This document shows positions 29,297 through 38,801 of a DNA stretch of 64,000 nt, one piece after another (the stretch's first letter is position 1; every line of letters begins with the position of its first letter). The stretch comes from Mastigocoleus testarum BC008. Its GTDB lineage: Bacteria; Cyanobacteriota; Cyanobacteriia; Cyanobacteriales; Nostocaceae. Made by a program: the position numbers and the translations under genes. The stretch covers positions 1-64,000 of the forward strand of contig NZ_LMTZ01000001.1 in the NCBI RefSeq assembly GCF_001456025.1, given 5' to 3'. A model generated the notes under the pieces. The model was not told the DNA's origin. It did no database searches and saw only the letters and a list, made by a program, of their open reading frames with translations.

Positions 29297-30883
29297 TTAA
29301 GCCATCTTTAGTACTTTTCTCAATAATATTTGATCTTCTAGTTTTGCTTTAAATCTGCCTTTTTCGATATCTCTAATCCAACTTTGACTTTTACCTGTCA
29401 GTTTAGCTAATTCTCTTTGGGAAAGATTCATTTTTTTGCGTGCTTGAGAAATTTGTTCTCCTAAAAGCCCTCCTGCTATTTTCACTTTTCTTCTCATCCT
29501 TGAACTTTGCTTTTTTTTATTAACTTCACTATGGTATTGTTGCCACTGTGGCGGAAAGTCAAAAGATAAAATTCGACCGTTCATTAACATATTCCACTTT
29601 CCACGGGGACTGACATCTGTAAGACTGCTTTGACTTCCTCCATCTTCGATCCAAAATTCTATCGCTTCATCTGGATCTTCAGGAATATTAACTAATTTTG
29701 CCCACAAAGGTTGAATTTCTAGTGGATAGGTCACCGGATCGAATACTGGTTTGATGCCATAGTGATTAAGTATTTCTAAATCATTTTCATAGGTCCGTAG
29801 TAGCCGCTTACGTTCGTCCCTTTGGGTACAAGCAAGAGCAAGTTTTTTCTCCCCATAAGCAATGCGCATTAAAGTTGGGACAGTAATTCGCTGCTCTCTG
29901 CCAACTTTGCTTTTAAATAATAACCACAGCATCATTCGAACTGCACCTTCATGCTGTTGCCAATAACTCATTACAGTAGTTAGTAGAGATTTTGGCAAAC
30001 TACCGTATTGGTAAAATGCTTTTCTTTCTTTGCAGGCTTGTTTGTTTAAAAAGTATTTTGCCCAGATACCTGCTTTAATTTTAAACGTTAAGCCTACAAG
30101 ATGTTTGCAACCAAGTTCATCTTCTTGCAGACTATTGTAGGTTTGTGTCAAATGCCATAAACGACTTTCGGGGATTGAGAACCCTTTAATTCTCCCTTGT
30201 TGCGGCCAATTAATTTTAGTTGTCAGAGAACAAACTTGATGAATAATATTTTTGATTAAGTTCAACTTAGAAAGTTTAGTCAGGTCTTTTCGTTTTTCTA
30301 ACCCTAAGTATTTTTCGATCTGACGGTCGTCAATAACAAATTCTTGCTCCCATGGTCTTTCTTGAGCTGTTGCATGAGCTGCAAAGATTAATAGAATACA
30401 GGCTGCTTTGATATCAATAGCTGCGATCGCGTTTAAATCTTTGACCTTTGTCCCATCATCGGGAGCATTAGTTACGTAAAAAGCAATCTCTCCTCTTCCT
30501 TGCTTAACTGGTCGACGATAACACAAGCTATCTTCTCCATCTTTTTCCCAAGGTAATGATGCTCTCTGAGATAAAATATTGCAGGCTTCCCAAATTACAA
30601 TTGCTGAAGCAAAAGGATTAGTCTCCTGGTTCGCAAACAGATATGGGCTAGTAGCCTCTGTGTAGTTAACTTTACATCTTCCTCTTTTTGCTTGCAAAGG
30701 AATGGGTGAACTCGTTGGACATACGCTTACACAATGGGGTTCTGAATAATAACCCTCACAGTTATTACAAAGTAAAGGATCGATCCAATACCCATTTCCT
30801 TCGATTTTGATTGCACCTGTAGGACACTGAAGAAGGCAGATGTCACATCCAACACAACTCTTGTTAGGAATGGTATAAGGCAT
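29297..30883 (-). CDS. cnfR: nif-gene master activator CnfR/PatB
   Basis: 528 residues. N-terminal ferredoxin-like domain with CVGCDICLLQCPTGAI (residue 10 on) and a second Cys cluster CNNCEGYYSEPHCVSVCP; a long middle region of unknown fold; and a C-terminal helix-turn-helix (about 475-525; ISQARKKMNLSQRELAKLTG, SQSWIRDIEKGRFKA). This Fe-S plus HTH plan and size are those of PatB of Anabaena and CnfR of Leptolyngbya, which activate nif genes under low oxygen; the Fe-S clusters are thought to sense oxygen. It is divergent from fdxB across 1 kb, as in Anabaena. Full length with all cluster cysteines present. Confidence 0.93.
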   Translation of the reverse strand: MPYTIPNKSCVGCDICLLQCPTGAIKIEGNGYWIDPLLCNNCEGYYSEPHCVSVCPTSSPIPLQAKRGRCKVNYTEATSPYLFANQETNPFASAIVIWEACNILSQRASLPWEKDGEDSLCYRRPVKQGRGEIAFYVTNAPDDGTKVKDLNAIAAIDIKAACILLIFAAHATAQERPWEQEFVIDDRQIEKYLGLEKRKDLTKLSKLNLIKNIIHQVCSLTTKINWPQQGRIKGFSIPESRLWHLTQTYNSLQEDELGCKHLVGLTFKIKAGIWAKYFLNKQACKERKAFYQYGSLPKSLLTTVMSYWQQHEGAVRMMLWLLFKSKVGREQRITVPTLMRIAYGEKKLALACTQRDERKRLLRTYENDLEILNHYGIKPVFDPVTYPLEIQPLWAKLVNIPEDPDEAIEFWIEDGGSQSSLTDVSPRGKWNMLMNGRILSFDFPPQWQQYHSEVNKKKQSSRMRRKVKIAGGLLGEQISQARKKMNLSQRELAKLTGKSQSWIRDIEKGRFKAKLEDQILLRKVLKMA

Positions 30884-31876
30884 AAGGCTGAAGTTTTTCC
30901 TACTCTACTCGCTGAGATGTCGGACTCAAGTACCACTTGGATGTGTCCTGTTACTTCACTACACACCACCGCATTTTTGTCGGGTAAAGAAAGTATTTTC
31001 TTATTCCGACAAATACATTCATATATCTATTTGCGGACGTTGCATCCAATCAACTCTTTATCAAAAATTTAAACTTGAGCCTGATTTAAATTTTGCTTTT
31101 TTATAAGATTTCATAAACATTTAGATAAATTTGTTCATAATGAGCTTATAAATTTTTTTGGGGATTCCTTTTCAAGACCGACTCTCATTGCATCTTATTA
31201 TTGGGGTAAAACCCTTAGAGAAACTGTTATTCATTAACATCGAACAATCACAAAATTCAACTTTTTTAAATATTTGAAATAAATTTTGTTTATATAATTT
31301 AAACATTTGTAATTTAAATTAATATCTTAAGCTTCCAGATTAATTCCTATAGTTTCAGAAATATGAAGATAATATGATGATTTTTGTGTACGGAGAATTT
31401 ATTAAAACTGATTTCTGTTATGTAGAAACATATAAATAAAGCAAAAAAGTTAAGTATATAAAGTCACGTAATATAAAATTGTTAGTTTATCGTTTAAACA
31501 TAATATTTTATTAACGACAAAATATCTTTTTTGAGTCAAACAATAATACCTTCAATTGATAACTAGCGAATTCAATTTGGATAGTTATCTATTTGCTTTA
31601 TAAATTATCTGCCAAATATTGAAATATTAAAGTAACCAAGTGCTTGCAAAAATCAAGTGATAGTAAAAATTGAGCCTTAAAAATATTTTTCTTATTATTC
31701 ATTAATAGAAAATATTTTCATTAGTTATATTTTAATAAAAATTTTGTTCTGGGATATTAATAAAAATGCAACTTTATATAGAATAGAAAATGATTTATTT
31801 TTATCACTTTAAATAAAGACTCTTAAGTTAGAATAAATGCAAACAAATCACTATGCGTTCATTAGAAGGTTGAATT
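30884..31876. other. divergent promoter region cnfR / fdxB
   Basis: About 1 kb of very AT-rich DNA without a gene. I looked for NtcA-type GTA-N8-TAC palindromes and did not find a clean one. It must hold the cnfR and fdxB promoters and probably CnfR-responsive sites, which I cannot point to. Confidence 0.4.
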
Positions 31877-32170
31877 ATGTCAGCAGTAACAGGACTAACA
31901 TTTGGTGGTAAAACTTGGACGCCAGAATTTGCGCAAGAAATTGATAAAGATAAATGTATCGGTTGTGGCAGATGTTATAAAGCATGTGGATATAATGTGC
32001 TGACATTAAAAGCATTAGATGAAGAAGGTGAATTTGTTGATGATGAAGATGATGATGAAATCGAAAGAAAAGTAATGGTCGTTGCAAACAAAGATAATTG
32101 TATTGGCTGTAAGGCTTGTTCTAGAATTTGTCCTAAGAATTGTTATACTCACGCAGCGTTAAATAATTAG
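31877..32170 (+). CDS. fdxB: nif-type 2[4Fe-4S] ferredoxin (FdxB, ferredoxin III)
   Basis: 97 residues, full length for the nif-specific ferredoxin III family. Two cluster motifs: [11 protein letters not shown] near residue 33 and [15 protein letters not shown] near residue 72, separated by a long acidic insert ([17 protein letters not shown]). [10 protein letters not shown] at the N-terminus is typical of the family. It is expected to donate electrons in nitrogenase assembly or function in the heterocyst. The GAAGG at 31865 upstream of the ATG is a plausible ribosome site. Its place between cnfR and cox2 matches Anabaena. Confidence 0.92.
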   Translation: MSAVTGLTFGGKTWTPEFAQEIDKDKCIGCGRCYKACGYNVLTLKALDEEGEFVDDEDDDEIERKVMVVANKDNCIGCKACSRICPKNCYTHAALNN

Positions 32171-32946
32171 GAAACTCCAAGAAGATAACTTATCCCAAAT
32201 GAATTTTTTCGCGATCAGTGTTTTATAGTCAACTATCGCTTGTCAATCATTACAATGGGATATTTTGATTTACTGTTTCCTTGGTACTGTTGTAATTACT
32301 TTGTGGCTGCTTAGGGTTATTTTTTACTAAATTAGGCGCAATTCATTAAATCTATTGAAGCGCCTAAATTTATAGATAGAGGAGAATAAACATATTTCTA
32401 TTATTTAAAAGTTTATTGCAAACATTTAGACACTATATATCAATTTTGAATATTTAATTTTGTGCTAATCATAAGGAAATTTAGCAGGTACTAATATAGA
32501 TGATATTTGTGTTTATATTTACTTAATACAAATATCCTCAAGTGTGACTAAATAATACAGAAAATTACAGATTTTTAAATACTACTTGCCTGGGTATAAT
32601 TCCATCAGCGGGTAGTTATTTTTATATAAAAAAATTTAGAAATGAATTCCTTTAGAATCAATTATTTAATAAATATTAGGATTTAAAAGTGAAATACAAT
32701 TACACTTTAATATGTCAATAGGACAGTTAGCCGTATTAAATCAGAAATAATTGATGGATTTTTACTCAGTCTAACTTCCTGTAACAAAAATAATTATGTC
32801 TATTGAGTCTGGCATCTGACACAATTATTTTTGGCTATTTGTTAATGGGGATACATATCAGTAATATCTCCAAAAACAGCTTCAATTTTAAATTCCCGAA
32901 CACTCAATACTCAACAATTGACTCATATTGAAACTAGCAGGTATTT
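32171..32946. other. intergenic between fdxB and coxB
   Basis: AT-rich, no gene. Holds the fdxB terminator (listed separately) and presumably a separate coxB promoter, since the gap is 776 bases. Confidence 0.4.
32332..32372 (+). terminator. hairpin downstream of fdxB
   Basis: TTAGGCGC (32332-32339) pairs with GCGCCTAA (32360-32367), followed by ATTTATAG. The T-run is weak. Confidence 0.5.
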
Positions 32947-33906
32947 ATGCTTCAAATTCCTGTTTCACTCCTAACTTTAGTGGCTGGAATTACAGTCACT
33001 CTTTTCAGTATTTGGGTTGGTCAACACCACTCTTTACTTCCGGTACAAGCATCCGAGCAAGCACCCTTAGTAGATAATTTTTTCAATATTATGGTTGCAA
33101 TCGCTACTGCTTTATTTTTAGTAGTAGAAGGAACAATTATAATTTTTTTGGTGAAATTTCGTCATCGTCGTGGAGATGATACAGATGGGGTTCCCATCGA
33201 AGGAAGCTTTGCTTTGGAGGTTTTTTGGACAGCAATCCCAACAATTATTGTAATCTGTTTGGGTATATATAGTGTCGATGTATATACCCAAATGGGAGGA
33301 ATTAAACCGCGTAATAGCGAACAAATTGCTGGAAATCTGAATAAATCTGGAACTGCAATTGCTGCAACTTTAAGTGATGAGGGTGGAGATAGCTTACAAA
33401 CAAAAGCACTCAAAAGTCCCACCATTGGAATTACAGGAGAAAACAACAAAAAAGCAGACTTAGTAGTCGATGTTACAGGAATGCAGTTTGCTTGGATATT
33501 TAATTATCCTGAAAGCGGAATTACCTCTGGAGAACTCCATGTTCCTGTAGGTACGAAGGTTAAACTGAATATTGCTGCGACCGATGTAATTCATTCATTT
33601 TGGGTTCCACAGTTTCGTCTCAAACAAGATGCAATTCCTGGTATCCCTACAACATTAGGATTTACTGCAACTAAAACTGGTACCTATCCAATTGTTTGTA
33701 CCGAACTATGTGGTGGTTATCATGGTTCGATGCGATCGCAAGTTGTAGTTCATTCTCCCGAAAGCTTTGAAAATTGGTTGTTAGCTAACGCTACCAATAC
33801 TGATAAAGTCACCAATACCATAGCATTAAGCCCTGAAGAGATTCTCACTCCATATGCTCGCGAACTGGGAGTTAATGCTGATACTTTGGCTGCTATTCAC
33901 CAATAA
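32947..33906 (+). CDS. coxB: cytochrome c oxidase subunit II (heterocyst-type cox2)
   Basis: 319 residues: an N-terminal membrane anchor pair (about 5-25 and 45-70), then a periplasmic/lumenal cupredoxin domain. The CuA site is intact: His in DVIHSFWVPQF, then CTELCGGYHGSM. FVKFRHRRGDD-type loop and the MQFAWIFNYPE segment are typical. It accepts electrons from cytochrome c or plastocyanin. An insertion of about 40 residues (GNLNKSGTAIAA... to ...GENNKK) between TM2 and the CuA domain is longer than in many subunit II proteins. It heads coxBAC directly after fdxB, the layout of the heterocyst-specific cox2 locus of Anabaena. Confidence 0.92.
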   Translation: MLQIPVSLLTLVAGITVTLFSIWVGQHHSLLPVQASEQAPLVDNFFNIMVAIATALFLVVEGTIIIFLVKFRHRRGDDTDGVPIEGSFALEVFWTAIPTIIVICLGIYSVDVYTQMGGIKPRNSEQIAGNLNKSGTAIAATLSDEGGDSLQTKALKSPTIGITGENNKKADLVVDVTGMQFAWIFNYPESGITSGELHVPVGTKVKLNIAATDVIHSFWVPQFRLKQDAIPGIPTTLGFTATKTGTYPIVCTELCGGYHGSMRSQVVVHSPESFENWLLANATNTDKVTNTIALSPEEILTPYARELGVNADTLAAIHQ

Positions 33907-33983
33907 AACTATTCCCAATTAATGATTCCCAATGAATTACTCACAATGAATCATCCATAGCAGCAACATCGCAAATATCACTT

Positions 33984-35657
33984 ATGACACAGACACAATT
34001 ACAATCGCCAGAACTTCCAGTGAATCATGGCGCTCACCCTGAAAAATGGAAGTGGTACCACTACTTTACCTTTAATATCGACCATAAAGTAATTGGTATT
34101 CAATATCTGGTAACGGCATTTATATTTTATTTGATTGGCGGGTTGATGGCTGTTGCTATGCGCGCCGAACTTGCGACACCAGACCCGGATGTTGTCGATC
34201 CCAATCTGTATAATGCTTTGATGACCAACCACGGGACAATTATGATTTTCCTGTGGATTGTACCGAGTGCAATTGGTGGTTTTGGTAACTATTTGGTACC
34301 ACTGATGGTTGGGGCTAGAGATATGGCATTCCCCAAGCTAAATGCTATTGCATTTTGGTTGAACCCGCCAGCTGCGGCATTATTGGCTGCCAGTTTCTAT
34401 TTTGGTGGTGGTTCCCAATCAGGTTGGACAGCCTACCCACCCCTCAGTTTAGTTACTGCCCCAACTGCCCAAACATTGTGGATTTTAGCAATTGTTTTGG
34501 TCGGAACTTCTTCAATTTTGGGTGCTTTAAACTTTGTGGTCACCATCTGGAAATTGAAAGTTCCCAGCATGAAGTGGGATCAATTACCCCTATTTTGTTG
34601 GGCAATTTTGGCAACCTCTGTTTTAGCACTACTTTCTACACCTGTATTGGCTGCAGGTTTAGTTTTGCTCCTATTTGACCTCAACTTTGGTACTTCCTTC
34701 TTTAAGCCAGATGGTGGCGGTAATGTAGTCCTTTACCAACATTTATTCTGGTTTTATTCTCATCCGGCAGTATATCTGATGATTCTGCCAATCTTCGGCA
34801 TTATGTCTGAAGTGGTTCCCGTTCACGCCCGCAAATCAATTTTTGGTTATAAAGCGATCGCTTACTCCAGCGTAGCGATTTGTGTAGTTGGTTTATTCGT
34901 CTGGGTACACCACATGTTTACGAGTGGTACTCCTGGTTGGATGCGGATGTTCTTTACTATTTCCACCTTAATTGTTGCAGTTCCCACAGGGGTAAAAATT
35001 TTTGGTTGGGTCGCAACCTTATGGGGAGGCAAAATTCGCTTTACTAGTGCGATGTTATTTGCCCTTGGTTTACTATCAATGTTTGTCTTGGGTGGTTTAA
35101 GTGGCGTCACTATGGGTACTGCACCTTTTGATGTCCATGTCCATGACACCTATTATGTAGTTGCTCACTTCCACTTTGTCCTATTTGGTGGTTCCGTATT
35201 TGGGATTTACGCCGGAATTTATCACTGGTTTCCTAAAATCACCGGTAGGTTTTTAAATGAAACTTTGGGTAGAATTCACTTTGTTCTCACCTTTATCGGA
35301 ACTCTTGCAACCTTCTTACCAATGCATGAATTAGGTTTGCAAGGAATGCCTCGCCGGGTAGCAATGTACGACCCGCAATTCATGGCTTTAAATCAGATTT
35401 GTACCATCGGTGCTTTTGTCTTAGGAGCATCAGTAATCCCCTTCTTTATTAATGTCCTTTGGAGTTGGGGATTTGGACGAAAAGCCGGAGACAATCCTTG
35501 GAACGCTCTTTCTTTAGAATGGACGACCTCTTCACCTCCAGCAATTGAAAATTGGGAAACTCTACCTGTGGTTACCCATGGACCCTACGAATATGGTTTC
35601 AATGAGGAGGATGGTACTTCTGTAAAATCAGGTACTGCAGCTGAGCCTAGTGCTTGA
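33984..35657 (+). CDS. coxA: cytochrome c oxidase subunit I (A2-type)
   Basis: 557 residues, 12 transmembrane helices. Haem ligand in TNHGTIMIF, CuB/Tyr region FWFYSHPAVYLMILP, WVHHMFTSG (two CuB His), and HDTYYVVAHFHFVLFGG (haem a and a3 His). The D-channel Glu of HPEVY is replaced: the motif reads YSHPAV, the signature of A2-type haem-copper oxidases, where the Tyr-Ser pair stands in for Glu. The enzyme reduces oxygen to water; in heterocysts it lowers oxygen for nitrogenase. Starts 77 bases after coxB. Confidence 0.94.
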   Translation: MTQTQLQSPELPVNHGAHPEKWKWYHYFTFNIDHKVIGIQYLVTAFIFYLIGGLMAVAMRAELATPDPDVVDPNLYNALMTNHGTIMIFLWIVPSAIGGFGNYLVPLMVGARDMAFPKLNAIAFWLNPPAAALLAASFYFGGGSQSGWTAYPPLSLVTAPTAQTLWILAIVLVGTSSILGALNFVVTIWKLKVPSMKWDQLPLFCWAILATSVLALLSTPVLAAGLVLLLFDLNFGTSFFKPDGGGNVVLYQHLFWFYSHPAVYLMILPIFGIMSEVVPVHARKSIFGYKAIAYSSVAICVVGLFVWVHHMFTSGTPGWMRMFFTISTLIVAVPTGVKIFGWVATLWGGKIRFTSAMLFALGLLSMFVLGGLSGVTMGTAPFDVHVHDTYYVVAHFHFVLFGGSVFGIYAGIYHWFPKITGRFLNETLGRIHFVLTFIGTLATFLPMHELGLQGMPRRVAMYDPQFMALNQICTIGAFVLGASVIPFFINVLWSWGFGRKAGDNPWNALSLEWTTSSPPAIENWETLPVVTHGPYEYGFNEEDGTSVKSGTAAEPSA

Positions 35658-35744
35658 AATATTGGAATGTAATACTTATTTGCAAATCTAATTCACAAAT
35701 CTAAAGCTGGTGACAGAATTTTAAAGGCTCTCCAAAAAGTTTTT

Positions 35745-35765
35745 GGGAGGCACAGAGAGCCTCCC
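35745..35765. other. GC-rich hairpin between coxA and coxC
   Basis: GGGAGGC (35745-35751) pairs perfectly with GCCTCCC (35759-35765) over a 7-base loop in the 198-base coxA-coxC gap. No T-run, so more likely an mRNA-stability or partial-attenuation hairpin than a terminator. Confidence 0.5.
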
Positions 35766-35855
35766 GAGGCTAAATTTCTTACCAGAGAGAAGAAAGCAAA
35801 TAAGGCAGTTATCTATCTACTAGTAGTAATGCAACCCTAACGACCATAAACTGAT

Positions 35856-36446
35856 ATGACAATTGCACCTACAACTGACACTAGCCATCACGAAGAACAT
35901 CCAGACTTCCGAGTTTTAGGACTGTTAACCTTTCTCGTTTCCGAATCCCTAATGTTTGGGGGATTTTTTGCGGCTTATTTGTTTTATCGAGGTTTGGCTG
36001 ATGTTTGGCCTCCCCACGAAACTGAGGTGGAACTGATATTACCAACAATTAACACAATAATTTTGGTTTCTAGTAGTTTTGTGATTCATTTCGGCGATGC
36101 TGCTATTAAAAAGAATGACCTCAAGGGAATGCGGAAATGGTACAAAATAACAGCCGGTATGGGCGCTATTTTCTTGCTAGGTCAAGTTTATGAATATTTG
36201 ACATTGGGATATGGCTTAACAACCAATATTTTTTCTAATTGTTTTTACTTGATGACCGGCTTTCACGGTTTGCATGTATTTATTGGGTTGTTATTAATTT
36301 TGGGAGTTTTATGGCGTTCTCGTCGCCCCGAACACTATAATGCCACGAAACATATTGGTATTGAAATGGCAGAAATCTACTGGCATTTCGTAGACATTAT
36401 TTGGATTGTTTTGTTTTCCTTGCTTTATATTCTGACAAGGTTCTGA
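35856..36446 (+). CDS. coxC: cytochrome c oxidase subunit III
   Basis: 196 residues with five transmembrane helices, the short bacterial form of subunit III. FLVSESLMFGGFFAAYLFYRG is split across TM1, GFHGLHVFIGLLLI near residue 135, and EIYWHFVDIIWIVLFSLLYI at the end are all typical. It helps proton uptake and stability of subunit I. Third gene of coxBAC. Confidence 0.92.
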   Translation: MTIAPTTDTSHHEEHPDFRVLGLLTFLVSESLMFGGFFAAYLFYRGLADVWPPHETEVELILPTINTIILVSSSFVIHFGDAAIKKNDLKGMRKWYKITAGMGAIFLLGQVYEYLTLGYGLTTNIFSNCFYLMTGFHGLHVFIGLLLILGVLWRSRRPEHYNATKHIGIEMAEIYWHFVDIIWIVLFSLLYILTRF

Positions 36447-36450
36447 TTTT

Positions 36451-36520
36451 TCAGTTAACAGTAGTTATCAGTTATCAGTTAACAGTGAACAGTTAATGCG
36501 CTAACAGTTAACAGCTAACT
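36451..36520. repeat. AGTTAACAGTTATC tandem repeat
   Basis: Imperfect tandem aacagttatcagtt words; a shorter block (tgataactgataactgat) follows at 36626-36650. Repeats flank the start of the next gene. Confidence 0.7.
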
Positions 36521-36665
36521 TTTGATAAATTAGTTTGAACAGAATATATTTTTTAGCTATAGGGATAGATTTTGGTGATTTACAAAATTTAAACATGACT
36601 CCTATAGTAATCTCAAACTAATAATTGATAACTGATAACTGATAACTGATTACCAAGGAGTTTTT

Positions 36666-37151
36666 ATGTTAGTAGATACAGATAGATTTTCTTGGTTCGA
36701 AGTTCCGGAAAATATCAAAAAGTTATTGATGTTAGCTGCAGATAATTGGGAGAATAATTCTGAAGCAGAAAAATATATTAATCAAGCTTTGGCAAAAACT
36801 GGAAAAAATACAGATGTTTTAATTGCAGCATACAGATACTTCTACTACAAATATAATTATCCTATGGCATTACAAATTGCCGAAAAGGTCATAGATATAA
36901 TTAGAGAAGTAGAAAATTTTACTAATGACTGGGAAGAATTAAAGCCAGTACTAATTGCTCGAAAAGAAGAAGCGAGAATTAGACTTTTTTTAAATGCTTA
37001 TGCTGCTTCTGGATTAGTTTTAGCCAAGTTGGGAAAACTAGAACAAGCAAAAAAAATCTGTATACAGGTTAAAGAAATTGATGATAATGACGAATTTGGT
37101 GCCGGAGTATTGCTTGATATATTGACGCGCCCACCAGAAGAAGATGATTAG
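36666..37151 (+). CDS. TPR-like helical protein of the nif/cox2 locus
   Basis: 161 residues, all-helical, soluble. Segments AEKYINQALAKTGKNTDVLIAAYRYF and GLVLAKLGKLEQAKKICIQV (each broken by other residues) look like two or three TPR-like helix pairs; the tail is acidic (PPEEDD). GGAG at 36655-36659 precedes the ATG. No enzyme motif. Position after coxBAC and before other nitrogenase-associated genes suggests a role in the diazotrophic cell, perhaps as a scaffold; that is inference. Confidence 0.75.
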   Translation: MLVDTDRFSWFEVPENIKKLLMLAADNWENNSEAEKYINQALAKTGKNTDVLIAAYRYFYYKYNYPMALQIAEKVIDIIREVENFTNDWEELKPVLIARKEEARIRLFLNAYAASGLVLAKLGKLEQAKKICIQVKEIDDNDEFGAGVLLDILTRPPEEDD

Positions 37152-37274
37152 AAATAAAAGGTAATTGGTAATGGGTAATGGGTCATTGGCAATTGGTAAT
37201 TGGGAAAATTGAAAACTATACCCTAGGGGTAAAATTTAAGATAATACTTTGAATTTTATACGTAAATTTTACAT

Positions 37275-37886
37275 ATGAAAGGAAACGATTGGCTTGTTAC
37301 TAAAGACGGGAAGTATCAGCTTTGCGAATCTGTAAGAGAATGGGATTTACTAGAAGATAATTACTATCTGTATCGGTTTTTAACTGAGTTAGAAGATACA
37401 GTTAAACGAACTAAAGTAGAAATCGAATATCTTGCAAAAATTCGTACATTAGTAAGACGTTTAATTACTAATTCTTATTGGGTTAGAAGTAAACATCCAG
37501 AACCTGATTTTGAAACTGGTACTTCTGTTGAACTGTTATACGATGAATTAGGCTTCCAATTTACCGTACAGACAGTAACATTTACACCTGGGACAACTTC
37601 TAACATTCATAATCATGGTACTTGGGGAGTAGTTGCAATTTTAAAGGGTCAAGAAAAAAATACTTTATGGCAAAGAAAGCCGACTCCCGAATTTAACGAT
37701 AAAATAGAATTTACCAAAGAACTAATTTTGTCTCCTGGAGATATTATCAGTTTTGTTCCCGGTGCAATTCATTGTGTAGAAGCAGTCGCTGACGAACCAA
37801 CTGTAACTTTTAATTTGTACGGCGAAACAAAATCAAAAGAAAGATTTGAATTTGACACAGCGAATCATACTGCAAAGAATTTCTAA
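37275..37886 (+). CDS. cupin protein, cysteine dioxygenase-like
   Basis: 203 residues. A helical N-terminal third, then a cupin barrel: motif 1 TSNIHNHGTWGVVAILKGQEK (split; His-x-His plus Glu) and motif 2 PGDIISFVPGAIHCVEA with the third metal His. The layout resembles the cysteine dioxygenase family. The substrate is not evident, and relatives may act on other thiols. It sits in a run with a TPR protein and a nitrogenase-associated protein, so a link to sulfur supply for Fe-S clusters is possible but only inferred. Confidence 0.75.
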   Translation: MKGNDWLVTKDGKYQLCESVREWDLLEDNYYLYRFLTELEDTVKRTKVEIEYLAKIRTLVRRLITNSYWVRSKHPEPDFETGTSVELLYDELGFQFTVQTVTFTPGTTSNIHNHGTWGVVAILKGQEKNTLWQRKPTPEFNDKIEFTKELILSPGDIISFVPGAIHCVEAVADEPTVTFNLYGETKSKERFEFDTANHTAKNF

Positions 37887-37948
37887 TAGGGGAATGGGGA
37901 ATTTCTCGAAAGTCCTATCTAACTAATAATTAATTAGGAGATAGTAGA

Positions 37949-38407
37949 ATGGCAAAAGTTATTTTTTATGAAAAGCCGGGTTGTAAAAATAATACAAAAC
38001 AAAAAACTTTGCTTGCAGCAGCAGGTCACGAATTGGAAGCTCACAATTTACTAACTAATTCTTGGACTGCTGAAAGTTTGCAGTCATTTTTTGGCGATCG
38101 CCCTGTAGTTGAATGGTTTAATAAAGCTGCACCAAGGGTCAGATCTGGGGAGATACTTCCTGAAGAATTAGACGCACAAACAGCTTTAGGATTGATGGTA
38201 GAAGATCCACTATTAATTCGTCGTCCCTTAATTCAAGTGGGAGAACATCGAGAAGTCGGTTTCGACGTGGAACGCATTGATGCTTGGATCGGTTTAAAAG
38301 CTGCAAATGATTCCTTGAAGGACACTACTGAAAAATTAATGAACCAAGATTTACAAAATTGTCCCCGCAAACACGAACATGATGGGAACGGTAAATGTCA
38401 TAGTTAA
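37949..38407 (+). CDS. nitrogenase-associated protein, ArsC/Spx-like
   Basis: 152 residues with a thioredoxin-like ArsC fold: IFYEKPGCKNNTKQKTLLAAAG (broken here: FYEKPGC then KNNTKQKTLL) at the N-terminus, RPVVEWFNKAAP in the middle, LLIRRPLIQVGEHREVGFD near residue 90, matching the ArsC core RPI. The family found with nif genes is named nitrogenase-associated protein. The C-terminus has a Cys/His-rich tail (NCPRKHEHDGNGKCHS) that could bind metal. AGGAG at 37937 gives a good ribosome site. Confidence 0.85.
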   Translation: MAKVIFYEKPGCKNNTKQKTLLAAAGHELEAHNLLTNSWTAESLQSFFGDRPVVEWFNKAAPRVRSGEILPEELDAQTALGLMVEDPLLIRRPLIQVGEHREVGFDVERIDAWIGLKAANDSLKDTTEKLMNQDLQNCPRKHEHDGNGKCHS

Positions 38408-38599
38408 TCAAAACCAAAACATTAATTCTGTTACGGGTAGATTAGGCTTTTGGGCTACTATACCCAGCCCTTTCAGCGCGAACTGATGAACTATGATTCA
38501 AGAGTTGAAAGTCACTCAAGTGCGTAGGTTATTGGTGACAAATTGAAGGTATCCTTGAGAATATCAAGATCAAGGTAGTTAAAAATGCTATCCTCTCTT

Positions 38600-38669
38600 A
38601 ACTAGCACATTTTCAAACCCTTACATAACAAAGGTTTTAGCTCAAGCCAAAAAATGTGCTAGTTTTATT
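38600..38669. terminator. strong composite hairpin terminator
   Basis: AACTAGCACATTTT (38600-38613) pairs perfectly with AAAATGTGCTAGTT (38651-38664), then TTATTT. Inside it AAACC and GGTTT form a smaller hairpin. A 14-bp perfect stem with flanking A/T runs fits a bidirectional terminator between the nif block and the minus-strand COP23 gene. Confidence 0.75.
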
Positions 38670-38691
38670 TGTTGGGAGGGGGTTTAATAGT

Positions 38692-38763
38692 TATATCCTG
38701 CGGACACGCTTCCGCTAAGCGCTAACGTAATGACGTAATGACGTTTATTTTGCGTAAGTCCTG
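38692..38763. mobile_element. solo right end of the 48.75-kb MITE family
   Basis: Ends TTGCGTAAGTCCTG at 38750-38763, identical to the right end of the MITE at 48748-49008, preceded by acgtttatttt, which matches the other end of that MITE in reverse, and by cctgcggacacgc shared with its interior. No matching left end lies nearby, so it is a fragment. Confidence 0.6.
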
Positions 38764-38801
38764 TCTTACACAAAGTGTTTCTTCAGATTTATCAAGGATT
38801 A

